From assembly GCF_026802175.1 (NCBI RefSeq), contig NZ_CP113797.1, positions 3,759,026-3,823,025 of the forward strand: a stretch of DNA of 64,000 nt, written 5' to 3'. Shown here in pieces: positions 28,017 to 36,483 of the stretch. Source of the stretch: Thermocoleostomius sinensis A174. Its GTDB lineage: Bacteria > Cyanobacteriota > Cyanobacteriia > Elainellales > Elainellaceae. How positions within the stretch are numbered: the first letter of the stretch is position 1; every line of letters begins with the position of its first letter. Made by a program: the position numbers and the translations under genes. The notes under the pieces are model-generated. The model saw nothing but the letters and a program-made list of their open reading frames with translations. It was not told the origin of the DNA and ran no database searches.

Positions 28017-28535
28017 TTGTCAGTTACATCTTTGAGTCAGTCGATCGATTTACCCAGGGTTGATGAATTTCTGCAAGAGCTAGCCGCAATCCAACAAACC
28101 GGCTCGAAGCGAATTGCTCTGCTAGGCTCGCGCCATGTCCCGATTACGCACCAGTACTTGATTGAGTTGATGAGCTATGCCCTGGTGTTGGCAGGCAACC
28201 ACCTGTTGACCTCTGGCGCAACCGGAACGAATTCGGCCGCCATTCGCGGTGCGATGCGGGCTGACCCAAATTTGCTGACGGTAATCTTGCCCCAAAGCTT
28301 GGAACGGCAACCGCGTGAATCGCGAGATCAGTTAGAGCAAGTGATGCATTTAGTAGAAAACCCTGCGAATGATACATTGTCTTTGGCAGAAGCCAGCGCT
28401 GTTTGCAACCAGGAAATTATTTCGCGCTGCCAGCAACTCATTTGCTTTGCCTTTCACGATAGCCACACGCTTTTGAAAACCTGTAGTGATGCTGAGGAAC
28501 AGCGCAAGCTCGTCACTTTGTTCTATTTTGATTGA
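28017..28535 (+). CDS. SLOG/DprA-like Rossmann-fold protein
   Basis: A 172-residue protein with no ATG in its N-terminal region; a TTG at 28017 (or 28032) must serve as start. IALLGSRHVPITHQ, GNHLLTSGATGTNSAAIRGA and LLTVILPQSLERQP form the nucleotide-binding Rossmann core shared by DprA and the SLOG superfamily. The first Gly-Ser-Arg and the SGxxxG turn are present. Cyanobacterial copies are often labelled DNA recombination-mediator protein A. It lacks the C-terminal winged helix of true DprA, so a direct RecA-loading role is doubtful. A nucleotide or signalling-ligand sensor is equally possible. Confidence 0.75.
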   Translation: MSVTSLSQSIDLPRVDEFLQELAAIQQTGSKRIALLGSRHVPITHQYLIELMSYALVLAGNHLLTSGATGTNSAAIRGAMRADPNLLTVILPQSLERQPRESRDQLEQVMHLVENPANDTLSLAEASAVCNQEIISRCQQLICFAFHDSHTLLKTCSDAEEQRKLVTLFYFD

Positions 28536-28608
28536 GCAAGGGTAGCGGCCCGAACGCAAGAGAACCAAACTGCTTGTTTAACTCCCTACCCCCTATCTCC
28601 TAAGACTC

Positions 28609-29040
28609 ATGGAATTTCTACAGCAACTCTCGGTTCCATCAACCTTGATTTATGGTATTGCGATCGCGGGTATATTAGTCTATCTTCCGTTTCTACTGGT
28701 GGCGGCTGGACGCTTGCAAGCCGGGTATGATCGAGCGGCAATGGCTGCCCCCAGAGCCATGTTTGATAAGCTGCCGGGGTATGCTCAACGCGCCACTTGG
28801 GCCCATCAAAATTCATTTGAGTCGTTTGCTTTGTTTACCGCTGCGGCACTGATGGCTTACGTTACAGGAGTTGAAGCTCCAATAGCCGCCACCGCCGTGC
28901 TGGTCTACATAGTGGCTCGCTTGCTGTATTCGGTGTTTTATATTGCCAATGCTCCTATTCTGCGATCGCTGATGTTTGCAACCGGATCGCTCTGTATTGG
29001 CACACTAGTTGTATTAGCCTTACTGCGAACGAGTTCATGA
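28609..29040 (+). CDS. MAPEG family membrane protein
   Basis: A 143-residue protein with four hydrophobic helices (about 14-36, 64-84, 88-108, 118-138). The MAPEG loop RATWAHQNSFESFALFTAAALMAY sits between helices one and two, with its conserved Asn and Glu. The family contains membrane glutathione transferases and prostaglandin synthases; bacterial members such as this, with LYSVFYIANAPILRS at the third helix, are of unknown substrate. It is a single gene with no operon partner of clear relation. Confidence 0.85.
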   Translation: MEFLQQLSVPSTLIYGIAIAGILVYLPFLLVAAGRLQAGYDRAAMAAPRAMFDKLPGYAQRATWAHQNSFESFALFTAAALMAYVTGVEAPIAATAVLVYIVARLLYSVFYIANAPILRSLMFATGSLCIGTLVVLALLRTSS

Positions 29041-29196
29041 CTCAATCTCACGATTAGCCATGTTGCTAGAGTATGATCCGATGGCTGAGCCAGAGATCCT
29101 AGACTAGAAAGATTAGAGCGATGAGTGGTAGTCGCATGTTTGGTGACTGTCTCATGGCTAGACGCCCTTTAGTTTTAGTTTTAAATTCATTTGCCT

Positions 29197-29688
29197 ATGG
29201 CTTCCACATATTCCTTTGACATCGTCAGCGATTTCGATCGGCAAGAACTGGTCAATACAATTGACCAAACTACTCGTGAAATTGGTGCTCGGTACGATTT
29301 GAAAGACACTAAAACCACGGTGGAATTAGGAGAAGAGGCGATCGTGGTCAACACCGACAGCGATTTTACCCTGCAAGCGATTCACACCATTCTGCAAACG
29401 AAAGCGGCAAAACGGAACCTATCTCTCAAAATTTTTGACTATGGCAAGGTGGAATCGGCCAGCGGCAACCGCGTTCGTCAAGAAATTAAATTACGCAAAG
29501 GCATCAGTTCTGAATTAGGCAAGCAAATCTCGAAGTTGATTCGGGATGAATTTAAGAAGGTGCAAGCTTCAATTCAAGGGGACGCGGTGCGAGTATCGGC
29601 AAAATCGAAAGATGAGTTGCAGCAGGTGATCCAACGCCTAAAACAAGAAGATTACCCAGTGGCTTTGCAGTTTACCAACTACCGGTAA
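29197..29688 (+). CDS. YajQ family nucleotide-binding protein
   Basis: A 163-residue protein starting [23 protein letters not shown] 29197 is preferred to the in-frame TTG at 29191. The conserved words [34 protein letters not shown] and [16 protein letters not shown] cover the complete two-domain YajQ fold. In some bacteria YajQ proteins bind cyclic di-GMP and act as effectors; that role is not proven in cyanobacteria. It stands alone upstream of psbV. Confidence 0.92.
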   Translation: MASTYSFDIVSDFDRQELVNTIDQTTREIGARYDLKDTKTTVELGEEAIVVNTDSDFTLQAIHTILQTKAAKRNLSLKIFDYGKVESASGNRVRQEIKLRKGISSELGKQISKLIRDEFKKVQASIQGDAVRVSAKSKDELQQVIQRLKQEDYPVALQFTNYR

Positions 29689-29893
29689 TCATACCGCTTT
29701 CCTGTCACTGCTCACGAAGTCGCGCTTGCAAAACGAACCAAACGCTTGGAGCGTCCCCATTCGTGGCATGATATTGAATGAGAATTGCTCAATCCTGCTC
29801 AGTCCGTGCACCGCTATTGGGGGATGCCGATTCATCCCATTCCATCGTCCCAGTTATGATTGGTGGCTTCTGGTCTGCCCCCAACGTTTTCAA

Positions 29894-29918
29894 CAGGAGA
29901 ATTCTCCTGGTCTATAGT
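29894..29918 (+). promoter_or_regulatory. 16-bp palindrome and -10-like box upstream of psbV
   Basis: CAGGAGAATTCTCCTG at 29894-29909 is a perfect palindrome. A TATAGT at 29913-29918 could be the -10 box, so the palindrome would lie in the promoter spacer, as an operator would. This would give psbV a leader of about 105 bases. The regulator is unknown. Confidence 0.4.
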
Positions 29919-30031
29919 CTTGCGCCTATAGGTTTGTGGTAGTTAGACATCGAGAGATTGAGCCTCGCTGTGTTGAACTGATGTATGAATGTCAGATAAC
30001 TGAGTCACTGAGGACGTTTTTAAGGAGAACC

Positions 30032-30523
30032 ATGTTTAAGAAATACATCTGGCTTGTTGCGATCGCCCTTTTCTTTGCTTTTCAAACCTTCGCAGGGGGA
30101 GCGATCGCTGCTGAACTAGATGAAGCCACTCGAACAGTGCCACTCAATGAGGATGGAGATACGATGGTGCTCAGCCTTCAACAGGTGGCCCAAGGAAAGC
30201 GCTTATTCAACTACGCCTGTGGTCAATGCCATGTGGGTGGAATTACCAAAACCGATCCAAATGTGGGGCTTGATCCAGAAACGCTAGCGAAGGCAACCCC
30301 ACCTCGCAATAACATTGAGGCTCTCGTTGATTATCTGCACAATCCAACAACCTATGACGGCATGGAGTCGATCGCTGAACTGCACCCCAGCACTCAAAGC
30401 ACCGACATTTTTCCCAAGATGCGCAACCTAACCGAAGAGGACTTGGTTGCCATTTCGGGTCATATTCTTACTCAACCCAAAGTCGTTGGTGCTAAGTGGG
30501 GCGGTGGTAAGATCTACTACTAA
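30032..30523 (+). CDS. psbV: Cytochrome c-550 of photosystem II
   Basis: The 163-residue precursor carries a Sec signal peptide (MFKKYIWLVAIALFFAFQTF, cleaved near AIAA), so the mature protein works on the lumenal side of photosystem II. There it stabilises the oxygen-evolving cluster together with PsbO and PsbU. The heme site is CGQCH, and the distal histidine lies in the AELHPSTQSTDIFP region typical of PsbV. ATG 30032 has an AAGGAGA ribosome-binding site; the longer in-frame ORF from 29936 is not family-like. Length matches the family exactly. The unit ends with its own terminator, and petE follows. Confidence 0.96.
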   Translation: MFKKYIWLVAIALFFAFQTFAGGAIAAELDEATRTVPLNEDGDTMVLSLQQVAQGKRLFNYACGQCHVGGITKTDPNVGLDPETLAKATPPRNNIEALVDYLHNPTTYDGMESIAELHPSTQSTDIFPKMRNLTEEDLVAISGHILTQPKVVGAKWGGGKIYY

Positions 30524-30578
30524 TCCAATTGTTGCTCGATCGTGTTCCAGGAACATAGATTGAAGTTAGAGAAGCAGG

Positions 30579-30607
30579 GCACTGCATCACCCATAGCAGT
30601 GCTTTTT
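30579..30607 (+). terminator. Rho-independent terminator of psbV
   Basis: GCACTGC (30579-30585) and GCAGTGC (30596-30602) form a perfect seven-base-pair stem with a ten-base loop, followed by TTTTT. It separates psbV from petE. Confidence 0.85.
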
Positions 30608-30815
30608 AAGCATCGAGGGTTTTGGTTTAACTCGCTCAGCAACTTGCTAGTTAAAGACTGTTTGAGGGCTGATTTGTGATGTTTTGCCTTCAAGGGTGGA
30701 ACTCCATTTTTTGCTAGGCAGCGTGAAATCCACCCAAGGATGACAACTTTCCGGTAAAACATTCCGCTAGAATTTGTTAAGAATGGAATCCAACTTAAAT
30801 CTCCTGAGGTATTTC

Positions 30816-31196
30816 ATGAAATTGATGACGTTTGTTTTCCGGAGTTTAAGTCTTGCCCTATGCGTGATGGCATTCGTCGCCAGCAGTTTCTTCATTTCCG
30901 CTGCGCCCGCGGCGGCTGGAACTGCCACCGTTAAGATGGGTACAGACAGCGGACTGTTAGCATTTGAGCCGTCAACAGTCACGATTAAAGCAGGCGATAC
31001 TGTCAAGTGGGTTAACAATAAGCTTCCTCCTCACAATATTGTGTTTGAAGGATCTGCGGCTAATAAGTCTCATCAGCAACTGATGTTTTCTCCTGGTGAA
31101 TCTTATGAAGCGACCTTCGATACTCCTGGAACCTACTCTTACTACTGTGCTCCTCACCGGGGTGCAGGTATGGCAGGCAAAGTCGTTGTTGAATAG
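30816..31196 (+). CDS. petE: Plastocyanin
   Basis: A 126-residue precursor of the copper electron carrier between cytochrome b6f and photosystem I. Residues 1-34 are a signal peptide (hydrophobic core [16 protein letters not shown], cleavage after AAA) for lumenal export. The mature part has the type I copper ligands: His in KLPPHNIVF, then Cys, His and Met in [14 protein letters not shown] 30816 has GAGGT five bases upstream; the in-frame ATG at 30774 would add an unlikely lead. Usually copper-regulated against cytochrome c6 in cyanobacteria; no operator can be identified here. Adjacent psbV shares the compartment. Confidence 0.96.
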   Translation: MKLMTFVFRSLSLALCVMAFVASSFFISAAPAAAGTATVKMGTDSGLLAFEPSTVTIKAGDTVKWVNNKLPPHNIVFEGSAANKSHQQLMFSPGESYEATFDTPGTYSYYCAPHRGAGMAGKVVVE

Positions 31197-31259
31197 ATGC
31201 TTAACTCGTCTGGTTTAAATTGATCGCACTAATTGGTCGATTGTAAACAATTTGTTTCT

Positions 31260-31292
31260 AAATGGAGGCACCGGCAACCGCCTCCATTTTTT
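31260..31292 (+). terminator. Rho-independent terminator of petE
   Basis: AAATGGAGGC (31260-31269) pairs with GCCTCCATTT (31280-31289), a perfect ten-base-pair stem, and the T-run continues to 31292. Confidence 0.9.
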
Positions 31293-31330
31293 ATTGCGGT
31301 ACAATACATTTGTACTATACGGTGCGGGTC

Positions 31331-31678
31331 ATGAGCGAGTCAGATCGATCGGACGATGTGCTGCGGCAATTGCAAGCATTACAGGAATGGCAACAACGTG
31401 AAGCAAAGGGTTTAACTGGTTTGGAGGATTTCTCACCCGTTGATGGAGCATTACCGATCGATCCATCCCTGGAACTAGCCGTGATGGCGCTGGTTCGATC
31501 GCGCTATCGGGGTGTGGCTCAATGGCGAATTCATCAAACCTACAGCTTTACCTGTGAGGGGGTATTTCTCAAAACCTATGTGGAATCTTGGGAACCAGGA
31601 TTACCGATTCGGTTTACCCCCGAAGAGGCGATCGTGATTGCGCGACATTTGAGTGATTCTCCAGATGCACCGCATTAA
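31331..31678 (+). CDS. Conserved cyanobacterial protein, unknown function
   Basis: A 115-residue soluble protein from ATG 31331 (MSESDRSDDVLRQLQALQEW). The longer in-frame start at 31262 overlaps the petE terminator and is rejected. It contains a helical N-terminus and a region AVMALVRSRYRGVAQWRIHQTYSFTCEGVF that looks conserved, then FTPEEAIVIARHL. No catalytic motif. Just upstream, GTACAA and TTGTAC (31300-31316) form an inverted repeat with a five-base spacer next to a TACTAT -10-like box, possibly an operator. Confidence 0.6.
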   Translation: MSESDRSDDVLRQLQALQEWQQREAKGLTGLEDFSPVDGALPIDPSLELAVMALVRSRYRGVAQWRIHQTYSFTCEGVFLKTYVESWEPGLPIRFTPEEAIVIARHLSDSPDAPH

Positions 31679-31903
31679 TCAGTGATTTTCTACAGCAAGA
31701 ATCCAACCATGAGGAGAGTCGCTCAAGTTGGCTGCTTATCCGTCATGAAGTTTAACGGTGTTGAATTGTCCTCCGATTGTCATTTGTTGCCATTGCAGTG
31801 TGCTTTCTGTCATTGGTTGGAAGTCAGAATGCATCAAGCAGGCTAATCTTCCTTTAGGATTTACGTTATACAAGTTTTTGCGCAAATTACTGAGGTATTG
31901 CCT

Positions 31904-32641
31904 GTGGTTCCCCTAAATGATGAAAATCCAGTGCGTCGCCGCTCCTATGTCACGTACGGATTGATTATCTTAAATGTTCTTGCCTTTCTTTATGAAGCAA
32001 GCCTGATGGGTGGTCCGGCACTCGAACAGTTCTTCCGCACTTGGGCGATCGTGCCAGTCGAGCTAACCTCTAGTTTGGTTGGAGACCCTAACTACTCGCT
32101 TGCTGGTGAAGGACTGAGCCTGATCACCTCCCAATTTCTTCATGCGGGCTTGCTGCATCTAGGCGGCAACATGTTGTATCTGTGGATTTTTGGCAACAAT
32201 GTGGAAGACCAAATGGGGCATGTCCGGTTTTTAATCTTTTATCTACTTTGTGGGGTTCTGGCTGGGCTAGCTCAGTGGTATTTCGCTCGCTATTCTGATA
32301 TTCCATCATTAGGGGCGAGTGGGGCGATCGCAGGCGTGATGGGAGCCTACATTCTGCGATTCCCACAGGTGCGAATCTTAACGTTGCTACCTATTTTCTT
32401 GTTTATTACTGTCGTTCGGATTCCCGCTATTTTCTTCTTGGGGCTATGGTTTGTACAGCAAGCATTCTACGGAATTGCTAGCTTAGGTGCACCTGCCAAT
32501 GTGGGTATGGAAAGTGGTGGTGTTGCCTATTGGGCCCATGCAGGTGGCTTCCTATTTGGAGCCGTTCTTGGCCCCATTTTTGGATTATTTCCCGGTGGAA
32601 CCGCTAGCCCTGAAAGTTCCGAAACGAAAGACTACATTTGA
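31904..32641 (+). CDS. Rhomboid family intramembrane serine protease
   Basis: A 245-residue polytopic protein with about six or seven helices. The rhomboid marks are the LLHLGGNMLYLWIFGNNVED motif (first conserved loop and helix 2), the catalytic serine in GASGAIAGVMGAY, and the catalytic histidine in YWAHAGGFLFG. The start is inferred as GTG 31904 because GAGG at 31892-31895 is then eight bases away and the family begins with VPLxDENP; TTG at 31898 is too close. It cleaves single-pass membrane proteins within the bilayer; the substrate is unknown. A strong hairpin follows the stop. Confidence 0.9.
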   Translation: MVPLNDENPVRRRSYVTYGLIILNVLAFLYEASLMGGPALEQFFRTWAIVPVELTSSLVGDPNYSLAGEGLSLITSQFLHAGLLHLGGNMLYLWIFGNNVEDQMGHVRFLIFYLLCGVLAGLAQWYFARYSDIPSLGASGAIAGVMGAYILRFPQVRILTLLPIFLFITVVRIPAIFFLGLWFVQQAFYGIASLGAPANVGMESGGVAYWAHAGGFLFGAVLGPIFGLFPGGTASPESSETKDYI

Positions 32642-32653
32642 GCAGCTAACTTG

Positions 32654-32694
32654 ATGACACCAGTGGGGACATTGTGCGTCCTCATTGGTGTCAT
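32654..32694 (+). terminator. Hairpin downstream of the rhomboid gene
   Basis: ATGACACCA (32654-32662) and TGGTGTCAT (32686-32694) pair perfectly, and GGGGAC/GTCCTC inside extends the stem. Only a short T-run follows, so it is a probable terminator or 3'-end stabiliser. Confidence 0.6.
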
Positions 32695-32749
32695 ACGTTT
32701 AAGACATGATCTAAGACATTATCAGTCGGAAAAACTCAGTCAGGAAAAC

Positions 32750-34267
32750 TCAGTTAGGAAAACAGAGATCAGGGGCACAGAGATCGGGAAACGATAGTGT
32801 TGTGACAGCCAGCGTTTCTAAATTCACTCGACGAATGGCGTGGTTATTGGTGTCGGCAATATAGAGAAACTCTCCGGCAAGACTCAATCCCGATGGTTCG
32901 GCAAATCGTGTTGTCTGTCCTCGTCCATCTAACCATCCTGACAGTCCATCACCCAATATAGTTTGACAATCGCCAGAGTCAGTATTGACCCGCTTAATTT
33001 TGTGGTTGTAGGTATCCGCAATCCAGAGTTGATGATTTCCAGCATAGGCAACTCCCAAACAGTGCTGTAACCGCACGGCTTCGCCTTGACCATCGACATC
33101 GCCAAACCCAAATAAATCGCCACTGCCACAGATCGATCGCACTTGGGCGTTTTCTCCTAGTCCAACCGCCCGAATTGTACTACCCTCGCTATCGGCTACA
33201 AACAGTTCTTCCCCATCTGTGGCAAGGCCACTGGGTTGGGCGAAAGTCGCTTCATCGAGAGAACCATCTACACAGGCTTCTGCACCAGTACCAGCATAGG
33301 TTCCAATCAAGCCATCGTTCAGATCCAGTGCCCAAATTTGGTGCGATCCTGCCATGGCAATAAACAAAAAGTGATCGATTTTAACCAAATCCCACGGTGA
33401 GTTAAGCGCTAGTTCCAGAGCTTGCCCATTGTGTGGGCGCATCACGCGGCTTTGCTTGCCCGTTCCGGCGATTGTCTCTATGGTTTGTTGCTTTAGGTTG
33501 ATTTGTCGAATGGCATGATTTTCCGTATCCGCTACATAGAGGATTTGCTGAGAGCGATCGAACGCTATGCCCTGGGGTGCAAAAAACTGAGCCTCATCAA
33601 ACCGACCGTCTCGGAGACCCGCTTCTCCAGTGCCAATCCCATGTTTCAAGTCACCACTCAAGCTGGTGACTACAAGACGATGATGACCAGAATCGGCAAT
33701 AAACAGCAGATTTGATTCGGCATCCGCTAACACTTTGCCTGGAAACGCCAGTCGCGAGGTCAGTGGGTGCTGTTGCTTTTCCAACTTCAAGGACAATGCT
33801 TGAAAATTCACCGTACCCTTTTGGCGATGCTCCTGTACCAGTTTGCCAATCAACTCATCGAGTCGATCGCGCTTGCCTTCCCCCGACGCCGCCCCAATCA
33901 CATACCCTTCTGGATCAATTACGATCAGCGTTGGCCAAGCTCGCACTGCGTACTGTTGCCACACCTGAAAACCACTGTCCACTAGTACCGGATGCTCAAT
34001 GTCGTAGCGCAAAATTGCTTGCCGAATGTTTTCCGTTTCTTTTTCGTTGTCAAACTTGGCGGAATGAACTCCAATTACCGTCAAGCAATCGCGGTATTTT
34101 TGCTCCAGGTATTTCAAATCGGGCAAAATGTGCAGGCAATTGATGCAGCAATAGGTCCAAAAATCTAAAATTACTACCCGCCCCTTCAGGTCTGTGAGCG
34201 AAAGTGGGCGATCGGTATTCAACCAAGCATAATGTTGGGGCAATTCGGGCGCTCTAATGCGAGCCAT
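32750..34267 (-). CDS. Thioredoxin-like/NHL-repeat protein
   Basis: A 505-residue protein. The N-terminal thioredoxin-like domain (about 20-150, TlpA/ResA type) has the motif WTYCCINCLH with the redox pair CINC, and the cis-proline loop RAWPTLIVIDPEG. From about 175 to 500 there are five or more NHL propeller blades marked by LFIADSGHHRLVV, LYVADTENHAIRQI, LWIADTYNHKIKRV and LYIADTNNHAIRRV. This matches the NHLRC2-like architecture shared by cyanobacteria, plants (SOQ1 lumen part) and animals. No signal peptide is seen, so it is probably cytoplasmic. The substrate is unknown. Confidence 0.9.
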   Translation of the reverse strand: MARIRAPELPQHYAWLNTDRPLSLTDLKGRVVILDFWTYCCINCLHILPDLKYLEQKYRDCLTVIGVHSAKFDNEKETENIRQAILRYDIEHPVLVDSGFQVWQQYAVRAWPTLIVIDPEGYVIGAASGEGKRDRLDELIGKLVQEHRQKGTVNFQALSLKLEKQQHPLTSRLAFPGKVLADAESNLLFIADSGHHRLVVTSLSGDLKHGIGTGEAGLRDGRFDEAQFFAPQGIAFDRSQQILYVADTENHAIRQINLKQQTIETIAGTGKQSRVMRPHNGQALELALNSPWDLVKIDHFLFIAMAGSHQIWALDLNDGLIGTYAGTGAEACVDGSLDEATFAQPSGLATDGEELFVADSEGSTIRAVGLGENAQVRSICGSGDLFGFGDVDGQGEAVRLQHCLGVAYAGNHQLWIADTYNHKIKRVNTDSGDCQTILGDGLSGWLDGRGQTTRFAEPSGLSLAGEFLYIADTNNHAIRRVNLETLAVTTLSFPDLCAPDLCFPN

Positions 34268-34380
34268 AGGAAAGAGTTAGAGAAGAGAACTTCTCCTACC
34301 CTAACGAATTCCGGTTTATGTATGTTCGTAAAGAAGCAGTTCTGTCGAGCCAAATTGAAGGAACTCTAATCTGACTCGTT

Positions 34381-35589
34381 TTAATCTTTATTTTGTAACA
34401 GTAGCTTCAACTGCTGCGCCAACGCCGCTTTACCAAACAAATCGATCGCCTGTTGCCTCAACCATTCACCATTGCAGCGACGATCGTGGATTTCACCCCG
34501 CAATAAAGCCTGTTTTGCCTGAAGGATTTCAATACAGGCGGCAGCGACGGCAGATGGATCACGGTGGGGCACTTGCCAGCCCAACGTTCCATCCTGAAGC
34601 GGATCAGCAGAACCATCAGCATCTCCAGCCAAGACAGGAATGCCGCAAGCCATCGCTTCTAGATAAACAATGCCAAATCCTTCTTGCGATGGCATGACAT
34701 AGGCATCGGCTAGGCGATAGTGTTCTGTTAAATCTTCGGTGGGCACAAATCCAGCAAACACTACGCGATCGGCCATGCCCAATTCTTCAGCCAGTTTTGC
34801 CAGTCGTGGCTGATCATCACCCCGTCCAATCACGAGATATTTCACCGTGGGAATGGCTTGGGCGATCGTGGGCAACGCCCGAATCGTCACATCCACACCT
34901 TTGTAGATATCACCCGACCACAACCGGGCCACGGTGACTAATACCAATGAGTTGGCTAGTCCGTATTGTTCGACTAATTCTGAAGATTTGGGAGCGGGAG
35001 TGAATCGATCGCCATCCACAGCACACGCCAACAGCTTGATTCTCTCAGGATTGAGTTGATTAGATGCGCAAGCTCGATCGCGGCTATAGCGGCTAATTGT
35101 CCAGATGCGATCGGCCTGTTGCAGGGCAAGCTGCTGAAATTTTGGCAGCGGCTCCCACACCTCTTTGCCGTAGGTGAGCACGGTGTAGGGAATGCCCAAG
35201 GGTCGGCAGATTGCCCATACTAACGGAGCTAGATTGATGTGCCCACAAAATACTCGTTGCGGTCGGTGTCGCAGCACATACCCCAGCACTGCCAACATCA
35301 ACTGCATCCGTCCCACTGCTGAGAATTTGGTATGAAAGTAGCGAAAGTTCAGCAAAGGGGACTGAAACGAGTGATTACAAGGTCGATCGCGCAACAAAAA
35401 CACAGCAGCAGCAGGCACATTGTCCAAGCTAAGATAGCTACGAAAAATATCCTGAACATAGGACTGAATGCCGCCCTCACCGGAAAAGATTTCTAGGAAC
35501 ACGAACAGATAAGAGGCTCGAGCGGTACTAGTTGAGGTAATAGCTTGAGCGATTGGTTGGGGGATGGATGGTTGAGAAGGAAGTTGCAT
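34381..35589 (-). CDS. Glycosyltransferase family 4 (GT-B)
   Basis: A 402-residue glycosyltransferase. The N-terminal half has a glycine-rich EIFSGEGGIQSYVQDIF motif and GHINLAPLVW. The C-terminal half has LVTVARLWSGDIYKGVDVTIRA, YLVIGRGDDQPRLAKLAEELG, and the donor-binding PSQEGFGIVYLEAMACGIPVLAGDADGS with the E(x)7E pattern. This is typical of GT4 enzymes that build polysaccharide or lipid-linked sugars. Acceptor and sugar cannot be read. It is a single gene, divergent from the riboswitch-controlled peptide at 35844. Confidence 0.9.
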   Translation of the reverse strand: MQLPSQPSIPQPIAQAITSTSTARASYLFVFLEIFSGEGGIQSYVQDIFRSYLSLDNVPAAAVFLLRDRPCNHSFQSPLLNFRYFHTKFSAVGRMQLMLAVLGYVLRHRPQRVFCGHINLAPLVWAICRPLGIPYTVLTYGKEVWEPLPKFQQLALQQADRIWTISRYSRDRACASNQLNPERIKLLACAVDGDRFTPAPKSSELVEQYGLANSLVLVTVARLWSGDIYKGVDVTIRALPTIAQAIPTVKYLVIGRGDDQPRLAKLAEELGMADRVVFAGFVPTEDLTEHYRLADAYVMPSQEGFGIVYLEAMACGIPVLAGDADGSADPLQDGTLGWQVPHRDPSAVAAACIEILQAKQALLRGEIHDRRCNGEWLRQQAIDLFGKAALAQQLKLLLQNKD

Positions 35590-35741
35590 AGCTCAATCAA
35601 GTCTGGGAGTTTCGCCTAGTATCGACACAACGATTACAAAACTCTCAGCTAGATCGTTTTCACCCGGTTGGAGTATCCGTCAGCAGGATGGGCAGAACTT
35701 TATCGCCTCGTAAATTAAAGATATAGAAAAGATATAGAAAT

Positions 35742-35807
35742 CGTTCATCTCCAGATCATTCTCTTCGGAAGCTGGAAGACGGAAGTAGGGATTATCCCCA
35801 AGGAACG
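35742..35807 (+). promoter_or_regulatory. Glutamine riboswitch (glnA RNA motif)
   Basis: The sequence carries the diagnostic parts of the glnA/Downstream-peptide aptamer. P1 pairs CGTTC (35742-35746) with GAACG (35803-35807). The conserved CGTTCATC runs on the 5' side. P2 pairs CCAG (35751) with CTGG (35772). The strictly conserved GACGGAAGTAGGG lies at 35778-35790, GGG/CCC forms P3, and AAGGAACGCG closes the motif. Such RNAs bind L-glutamine in cyanobacteria and control nitrogen genes or very short ORFs. Here it lies 36 bases before the start of a 39-residue gene. Confidence 0.9.
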
Positions 35808-35843
35808 CGCCTCATCCATTCAACTTGCTAGGAGGCAACTGTG

Positions 35844-35963
35844 ATGAAATTGTTTTATCGTGGTGTTCGCTATGACGCTCAGTATACGGAAGTGACAACC
35901 AAAGAAAGTGCGATCGTCATCAAGTATCGGGGTTTAATGTACAAACTCCGCGTCACTGCATAG
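35844..35963 (+). CDS. 39-residue DUF4278-like protein under a glutamine riboswitch
   Basis: A very short ORF, MKLFYRGVRYDAQYT to MYKLRVTA, preceded by GGAGG eight bases upstream of ATG 35844 (an overlapping GTG lies at 35841). The MKLxYRGxxY motif is the hallmark of DUF4278, and YRGLMYKLRV repeats the idea at the C-terminus, so this is a minimal member. It sits between a glutamine riboswitch and a perfect terminator, forming a self-contained unit. By analogy with riboswitch-controlled inactivating factors of glutamine synthetase, it may tune nitrogen assimilation (inference). It is too basic and too short to be an enzyme. Confidence 0.8.
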   Translation: MKLFYRGVRYDAQYTEVTTKESAIVIKYRGLMYKLRVTA

Positions 35964-36031
35964 ATTCATTTTGCTCAAAAAATTTAACACTTGAGACATG
36001 GCAGGTTTTAAGTTGAGAGACAAACACATTG

Positions 36032-36054
36032 CCCCGGCTTGACCGGGGTTTTTT
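36032..36054 (+). terminator. Rho-independent terminator of the riboswitch unit
   Basis: CCCCGG (36032-36037) and CCGGGG (36043-36048) form a strong stem with a five-base loop, followed by TTTTTT. Confidence 0.92.
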
Positions 36055-36483
36055 CTATTTGGTAATGCTCTCGAACCCTTCTACATTTGCATGTTTAATT
36101 CAAGATTTTCATATCTGTCTAAAGATAGTAGACATAAAACCAACTATAACTAACGTATACTTCTATTGCTTCAATGGAACTGGCTATTTGCTATCTTGAC
36201 ACATTAATGGAGTTATCTTCAGTGTTATATCAAAGCATTGATTAAAGCATTACTGACTACCAATCTCGTTGCGATCGTCCACTTGCTAAACAAACAGATT
36301 TCACTCTAGAGTATGAATGATGGCTCCAGACAGGAAGTTAAACTTAGCGTAAGAAATTGATGAGAAAGTCTTCATCAGTGTTGAATACATCTCAAATAAC
36401 CTCTATTTTGAAGAAGTAAAGATGAATTGGTCAGTGAATGCTGCTTCATCTTAAGCAATGTGTACGTGTTGGAGATCGTTGAA
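36055..36483. other. AT-rich region upstream of the RiPP cluster
   Basis: About 430 bases without a supported gene. TTGACA at 36196-36201 could be a -35 box, but no good -10 sits at 17 bases; TTATAT at 36225 is too far. An in-frame upstream start at 36427 would extend the precursor by 19 hydrophobic residues, which is unlike leader peptides and is rejected. Confidence 0.4.

Noticed and set aside
29936..30031. N-terminal extension of psbV
   Set aside because: The signal peptide and AAGGAGA site place the start at 30032; the extension is charged and not family-like.
30774..30815. N-terminal extension of petE
   Set aside because: A good RBS and signal peptide begin at 30816; the earlier ATG overlaps the probable promoter.
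36427..36483. Longer RiPP precursor starting at 36427
   Set aside because: The extra residues are hydrophobic and Cys-containing, unlike leader peptides, while ATG 36484 has an acceptable RBS and a canonical leader.
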